In this document: in pieces, positions 58,108 to 64,000 of the stretch
Layout: every line of letters begins with the position of its first letter
How positions within the stretch are numbered: position 1 is the stretch's first letter
Assembly (NCBI GenBank): GCA_021234155.1
Contig: JAJEKV010000036.1
Span: forward strand, 11,359,426 to 11,423,425
Origin: Isoetes taiwanensis
Lineage: Eukaryota; Streptophyta; Lycopodiopsida; Isoetales; Isoetaceae
Length of the DNA stretch: 64,000 bases
Direction of reading: 5' to 3'
Translations under genes and position numbers: made by a program
The notes under the pieces: generated by a model
What the model saw: only the letters and a program-made list of their open reading frames with translations
Databases searched by the model: none
Told to the model about the DNA's origin: nothing

Positions 58108-60680
58108 GGATGACAGATAGGCGTTCATTTTGCGCCACATGCCGCTAATCTAATGGTTGAAGCAAAAAAATCAAGTAAAAAAACAGAATGTTAGTAGATG
58201 AATTTCCTGGAAAAAAAACTGTGGCAAAAAAAAGAAGAAGCCATATAGCAGCATAGGATTGGACGCGAGGGCAAAACGGCACCTATATGTTGTTTTAGGA
58301 GACAAAATACAAGAATTGACACAACAACAAGACTCTCTACGTTCGAGGCATTACAATTTACACAAGCACATGCACTAAGAACCAATAATAAATGCGTTGC
58401 GTTCCTTAGTTTTAATTGCGACTTTGCCTACATGAAAGTTGCACGCATATATTCATTATTATAAAAGATGTATGCAACTAGGTTTGAGTCTGGAGATTGA
58501 TATAAGATGTTTTATATGTGCTAGGCGATCTTTATGCTTGGCAAAATGAATAACGGAAGGTAAGAAACCAAATGTATGTCTCTTACATATAAACAACGCA
58601 TGTGGATAAAGACCACCTTTCCTTCTATAGACCACCAATTTGAAATAACATAATAAATCTTGGCTTAGAAGATTAGTTTCAAACCTTGATTGTGGTCACT
58701 TTCAAAGCTATACATTATGGCTCCTTTGACATTCAACAAAAGTATGATGGGGCACATGCAATTAGTATAGTGGAGAGTGCATGTGATAGATGACAATAGT
58801 GTAAGTATCGTCCGAGTATCTTGGTCCAAATAATCTACAACAATGACAATAGTGTAAGTATCGTCCGAGCATCTTGGTCCCAACAAAGTAGAAAGCAAAA
58901 AGGGCAGTTGACACAACATTGCTATTGGCATGTAAAGAAACACAAGACATGGTGGGGTCTCAGATAAAAACTAAAAACGAGAAGAATTTGCTTTTGAGGC
59001 AAGAGTGCAGAAGGATTTTGGATCAAATTGAATATTATATGAAATTATCTTGGGATGCTTGATTCCACATCTTTGACGGCTGGGATAAGTTGAGATATCT
59101 CCAATTGGGGCTGTTGAAAGATTTGCAATCGACACAAAGGTCGAGACAATGCAGTGTGAATGATGAAGGTAAATATAAAGGAGTAAAAGGAAAGGTAGAT
59201 CTGGGTATGTCAAGGACTTGCCTCCCAAGATATGGGAAGTGTGGAACCAGACACGGAAATATTACCATTGGAGGGGCGGATATCAAGGGAAGTTGAGTAA
59301 CAAACTGGACTCAAGTTGTAATAGATATGGCTAGCAAGGACTAACTCCAAGTACCAGCCAAAGATTTGGAATCAGACATAATTTTACCAATGGAGGGGTA
59401 GATGCCAGTGGACTTCGGATGGGCCATATAGTAAGTTTTCCATTGGAGGGGTGTATATGAATGGAGTTTGGATGGGCCATGGGATGATGCCAAAACAATG
59501 GAGTGGCTACACTATGCACATTAGCGGCAAATGTAGGGTCTTGTTTCATCCATGCTGCTAGATTTGTCTAGGGTTTTGATGCCTTTTGTTGGTAGAATTG
59601 AGGATGCTAAACTTTTTGGTAGACATGAGTGCTAAATTTCTCGGACTTTTGTTTCCAGAAAAATGTGGATCCGAGCTTTTGTCGCTAGAGAAAAGTGGAT
59701 ACCTTATGCACGTTCAGAGGTAATGCAGTTTAGGCGGTAAGGCTAATCAGGCAATACTTGCATGATTATTCCCCTGATTGGCCTTATTGCAATGCCCACG
59801 TTCAAGTAGTAAGGCGAATTAAGGGCGGTAAGGCCAATAGGGGGCCTAGGGGCAATAGTTGGCCCTATAGGGCCCCTACTGGCCCCTATAGGGCCAACTT
59901 GGGGATTATTCATGAAGGAGCATAAGGCCAGTAGGGGCCTTAAGGCCAATAACCACCTGACTCGGGCATTATCCACGAAGAAGTATGTGCCCTTACCGCC
60001 AGAAAAAACTCTAATTTATCGACTGGAAGGATACCAGGAAATAGTATTCTCAACGACAACAATAGTGTAAAGGTATGTTCCCATGAGGGGGATGGACTTT
60101 AAACAAAGTCTGCAACTGTTTCTATGAGCACCTTGACTTCCAAGCAAGGGACAGGCCAGAGGTTTTAGAAATACCAAGGCATTTCTGGGCATGGAAATTG
60201 GACCTAATTTTTTTGCGGTCAGCTCGGGGTCAAGGTCGAGGTCATTGAAAGTACCCTAATGCGGTCTTGTGGTCCAAAACCTACTAAAGGAGGGCACCGG
60301 GCATGTGGGCTGTAAAACCTGTGCACGCACTTTCCATGGCTAAAACCCCATCTATCTTTCTTCTACCTCACTCCATACCATAATCAGATTTCTGGCTTTA
60401 ACAAATAACAACCTACCGTTTCCAAGAACAAATCCGGCTTCAAAACTGCCACAGCAGCTGCTCGACCGTTTTGATTGATTACTAAATAAATGATCCGCGA
60501 ACCCAATTCATAAATTGCAGATACATTGCCGCTGTGAAGGTTTCGGGAGCGATTTTGATAAGAAGTCAGAAGAACTGTTTGCATAGGCCTAGCAGTTGAA
60601 TTCTTCTTTCAAAACAGTATCAGTATTTGTCGATTTCTTAGAATGGAATGCGAGCTAGTCAAACACGTCTTAATGAGGGA
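58108..60680. other. Non-coding stretch with several small repeats
   Basis: A unit ATAGTGTAAGTATCGTCCGA is tandemly duplicated at 58796 and 58850. CCATTGGAGGGG-type units recur at about 59268, 59389 and 59440, with GGATGGGCCAT near two of them. A perfect 15-bp-stem inverted repeat lies at 59858-59898. No supported gene. Confidence 0.55.
59858..59898. repeat. GC-rich inverted repeat
   Basis: GTTGGCCCTATAGGG at 59858-59872 is the exact complement of 59884-59898, with an 11-bp spacer. It sits in a region rich in TAAGGCCAATA and GGCCCCTA variants. Confidence 0.85.
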
Positions 60681-60684
60681 TCCC

Positions 60685-60689
<5 letters not shown>

Positions 60690-60725
<36 letters not shown>
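60690..60725. repeat. Poly(A) run of about 36 bases
   Basis: An uninterrupted A-run preceded by GGGATCCCAATT. It could be the tail of a reverse-transcribed insertion from upstream, but no such element is recognised. Confidence 0.9.
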
Positions 60726-60726
<1 letters not shown>

Positions 60727-61867
60727 GAATCCTGGTTAGGGAAAACCGGTGTAGGTTCGTTCTGTTCTGTTCTGTATGTGAAATAGTTGCCTGGCCATAG
60801 CCAGCTGGGGACTCAGGTGCATCTGGTGCCAACCTAAAAAGCCATCGCCCAAGAAAGAAAAAATTTGTTTAGATCTATTGTTTAGATCTAAGCACGGCCC
60901 CTTTTGTGGGCAAGTAATGTATTCAATGTCGGTGTTTTAACGAGGGAGGCTTTAAAAAATTGTACACAGGGACCCTCTTTTCCATATCTTCTCACCCCAC
61001 ATGCCGCCTCTTTGATTATACAAAACCCATTTGCGAGCTGATAAAAGGGGGTCCCATACCTGCTGTTTTTGGTCTGCTTGTTCTGGCAGTAATAACCATA
61101 GCCAGAGCTCTGGTAGATGGCATTTTTGGAGAGTTCTATGTCATGGTTTATGGTCGGAATAAGACAGCTTTGGAGAGTGGCGGTCTGCTTTTAGACAATG
61201 GAATATGAATGGGAGAGGTGCCAGAGCTTTTTCTCAGAGATCCCTTGTGTAGTTTTCCTAACTGGCATCCTCTCTGCTTGATTGCAGAGGCAGTGAAGCA
61301 CCTTGGTTCATAAAAATAGCATAACCTAAGCTTTCTTTTCTTGAGTTTTCCGACGAGTTTCAGAAACTCGTCCGCCTTTGCCCTTTATTAGTCTGTTCTG
61401 TTACCGTGAGAAGGAACTGCTCTCTTTCTGCCCATTCCGGCGTGTTCTAGGATCATTTGATCCCAAGGTTGAGCTTTTTCTTCGGCTCGAAGAAAGCGAT
61501 GCAGAGATAAGACTTGACAAAGGCTGTTTTGTTTGTTTCTGCTTCCAAGCCAGAGGTGATGCATCCTTCCTCAAGCCCTGCATAGATTTCAGACATTTCT
61601 TCTACTGTTTTGCAGTCTTGAGTGATTAGACTATAGTCCTTTTCCGGAAGTACTTTGTATTGCATTGTGTATCAGGCCAGATGGGCTAAAATTCCTTAAG
61701 CATTAAACATTTCTGAATTGCACACAGTTTTTCCATGTTTTCATGTAAATGCAGTGAAATCGTAGTGCTTTTCTGACAAATCTACAGATTGTTGTCTCTC
61801 TGATGTTGAAGTTTTTGTAGCCAGTTCAATTGCTGATCCTTTTTTGATAATGTACTTATTTTGCAGG
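60726..61867. other. Upstream region and leader of the PMT gene
   Basis: No gene is supported here. The sequence becomes T-rich toward 61840-61866 and ends TTATTTTGCAG, an acceptor one base before the start codon, so the leader probably contains an intron whose donor I cannot fix. Confidence 0.45.
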
Positions 61868-64000
61868 ATGGGTAGTAAAGATAAGCCCGTTTCCCCCAAG
61901 CTGCTACAGAGTTTGGATGCAAGGAAAAGAAACCTGTCATGGATCTTTGGGACTGCTGCATTGTGCATTTTCTTTTATCTTCTTGGCTCTTGGCAAAATG
62001 GCAAACCTGTAGTAGATGATACAACAAAATTAGCAATCTCAGACTGTGGAAGTACTCCTACTACATTAGATTTTTCAGCCCACCATACTTCTTCTGGATC
62101 CGGAGAAGAAACCGTGGATAAAGCCATCGAACCATGTGGCCTGCAATATAGTGAATATACACCGTGTGAAGATTTGCAGCGTTCTCTCAAGTTTGACAGA
62201 GATAGGCTTATTTACAGAGAACGGCATTGTCCTACAAAGGATGAGCTGCTAAAATGCCTCATTCCTGCTCCACCAGGTTACAAAAACCCCTTCCCTTGGC
62301 CACAGAGCAGGGAGTTGGCTTGGTATGCAAATGTCCCTCACAAAGAGCTTACTGTGGAAAAGGCTATTCAGAACTGGATCCAATATGAAGGTGACAAATT
62401 CAGGTTCCCTGGTGGTGGAACAATGTTTCCTCGTGGCGCAGATTCATACATTGATGACATCAATGCTTTGATACGTTTAACGGATGGTTCCATTCGCACT
62501 GCTTTGGACACTGGATGTGGTGTAAGTCTTTCTTTTCTCCAAACTTTTTCTGATTCATGATGTTCTTAGCTGTAAAAATAATCTGGAAATGAGCCCATAG
62601 TTAACTTGGTTTGCTGCTTCTGGATCTGGTATAGAGATACATTTTAAGATCCAAATGTGAAGCCAGGATAGCATCATCTGCTTTTTAGCTGATAGTTACA
62701 AGTTTGGAGTTGAGATTCATGCAACTATCATTTATGTAGTCAGTTTTATGACATTAGTGGCATGTCACAGATGCTATTTGAATTTCTTTGTGCTTTAAAG
62801 CTCTTGTAAGCTGGAAATTTGCATAATCTGATGATGAAGAGGGTCTACCAGGTTGCTAGTTGGGGTGCATATTTACTCAAAAGGAATATATTAACAATGT
62901 CATTTGCTCCAAGAGACACGCATGAAGGACAAGTGCAATTTGCTCTAGAGCGGGGAGTACCTGCCATAATTGGAATAATGGCATCAAAGAGACTTCCCTA
63001 TCCTGCTAGAGCTTTCGACATGGCTCATTGTTCCCGTTGCCTTATTCCATGGAAAGATTACGGTAAGTTGAATTTTCAGAAATTTTTGGACCATGTTTCA
63101 TCTATGCATTGTTCTGCATTGTCCATAGTGTTTAGGACTTATATGCTAAATGTTGATTGTATAATGCAGATGGTGTCTACTTAATGGAAGTTGATCGTGT
63201 TCTACGACCTGGTGGATATTGGATACTATCAGGCCCACCTGTAAATTGGCAAACACATTGGAAGGGTTGGCAAAGAACTAAGGAGGATCTTCTAGCAGAG
63301 ATGACTGCTATTGAGAACATGGCAAAAAGTATCTGCTGGAAAAAAGTGGTTGAAAAAGGGAATCTTGCTATTTGGCAAAAGCCATGGAATCATATTGATT
63401 GTAAACGAAGCCGCAGGATTGTTCAAAAGCCGCACATTTGCCAAGGCGAGGATCCTGATAATGCATGGTACATTTATAAAAAAACTGCTTATTCGGCTAA
63501 CATGTTTTTCAGCATTTTTATATTAACTCTGTGTTTTTTCAGGTATAGGGAAATGGAGACTTGCATAACACCACTTCCTGAAGTGGATGACAGGAAAGCT
63601 GTAGCAGGAGGGAAGTTAGAAAAGTGGCCAGCTCGGAGCACTGCTGTACCACCCAGAATTGCAAATGGCATGCTCCCTGGAATTACAGCAGAAAAGTATG
63701 AGAAAGATAAAGCATTGTGGGTTGAACGTATAGCATATTACAAGCAGCATTTGGTCCCTCCACTTTCTCAAGGTCGGTACCGCAACATAATGGACATGAG
63801 TGCAGGTTTTGGAGGACTTGCAGCTGCTCTTGTGAACGACCCAGTTTGGGTCATGAATGTTGTTCCTCACGACTCTAAGGACAACACCCTGGGTGTTATT
63901 TATGAGAGAGGCTTTATTGGGACATACCACAATTGGTGTGAAGCTTTTTCAACGTACCCTAGGACATATGACCTTATCCATGCAGATGGCATTTTCAGCA
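61868..64000 (+). CDS. Golgi methyltransferase of the PMT/QUA2 family, 5' four exons (runs off the window)
   Basis: Members of this plant-specific family are type II Golgi proteins thought to methylate cell-wall pectin, using S-adenosylmethionine. Start is ATG 61868 just after an acceptor. Exons by splice sites and protein continuity: 61868-62521, 62852-63062, 63170-63467 and 63543 to the window end. A short cytosolic tail is followed by one membrane span ([18 protein letters not shown], about residues 20-37) and a lumenal stem. The SAM-binding motif [14 protein letters not shown] spans the first junction; [32 protein letters not shown] and [14 protein letters not shown] are family signatures. 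The second methyltransferase-like half begins with [16 protein letters not shown]. All four frames are intact. Which PMT paralogue it is cannot be said. Confidence 0.93.

Overview
The window is nuclear DNA of a land plant. Two multi-domain genes of plant type are legible: an ER-lumenal large HSP70 (HSP70-17/GRP170 class) and the 5' part of a Golgi methyltransferase of the plant-specific PMT/QUA2 family. The rest is dominated by transposable-element debris of typical plant classes (L1-like LINEs, Ty3 chromovirus, Tat-like Ty3, Ty1/copia, hAT-like, CACTA-like and Helitron-like DNA elements, a tRNA-derived SINE). Gene density is very low, about two good genes in 64 kb. A PLS-class PPR remnant also fits a plant. 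A fern or another large-genome seed-free plant or gymnosperm is my guess; nothing in the sequence fixes the species.

Layout. 1-5.5 kb: leader-like sequence with a possible tRNA-iMet primer site, then exon-like remnants of an unidentified gene. 6.3-10.9 kb: an L1-like LINE on the + strand, split at its YADD motif by a 2.4-kb hAT-like element with 8-bp target duplication. 11.0-11.5 kb: a second LINE fragment on the - strand. 11.5-16.4 kb: a - strand Ty3 element (gag, zinc knuckle, protease, RNase H, RT) whose RNase H lies before the RT and is split by a 993-bp hAT-like element. 16.5-21.8 kb: an unidentified ORF followed by a poly(A) run, tandem repeats, a Helitron-type 3' end, a long GC-rich hairpin and degenerate repeats. 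21.9-24.9 kb: the HSP70-17 gene with a TATA box, a 5'UTR intron and an intronless CDS. 25.4-33.3 kb: duplicated blocks, a SINE, a PPR remnant, a 42-bp-TIR element and a long hairpin. 33.5-38.6 kb: a GC-richer LINE relic, then the integrase-chromodomain end and 3' LTR of a Ty3 chromovirus. 41.9-43.6 kb: copia RT/RNase H remnant and LTR. 45.2-47.1 kb: repeat family and a - strand LINE relic. 49-54 kb: local repeats and an F-box fragment. 55.97-58.11 kb: a 5'-truncated LINE with a 16-bp target duplication. 58-61.8 kb: non-coding, low-complexity. 61.87 kb to the end: the PMT gene, running off the window.

The two genes act in the secretory pathway (ER chaperone, Golgi cell-wall methyltransferase), but they lie 37 kb apart and nothing suggests co-regulation. 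I see no new multi-gene system. The most unusual items are the RNase H-before-RT order in the Ty3 element, the nested hAT-like insertions with readable target duplications and subterminal repeats, the 431-bp perfect-TIR element, and the HSP70-17 CDS that lacks the introns usual in its family.
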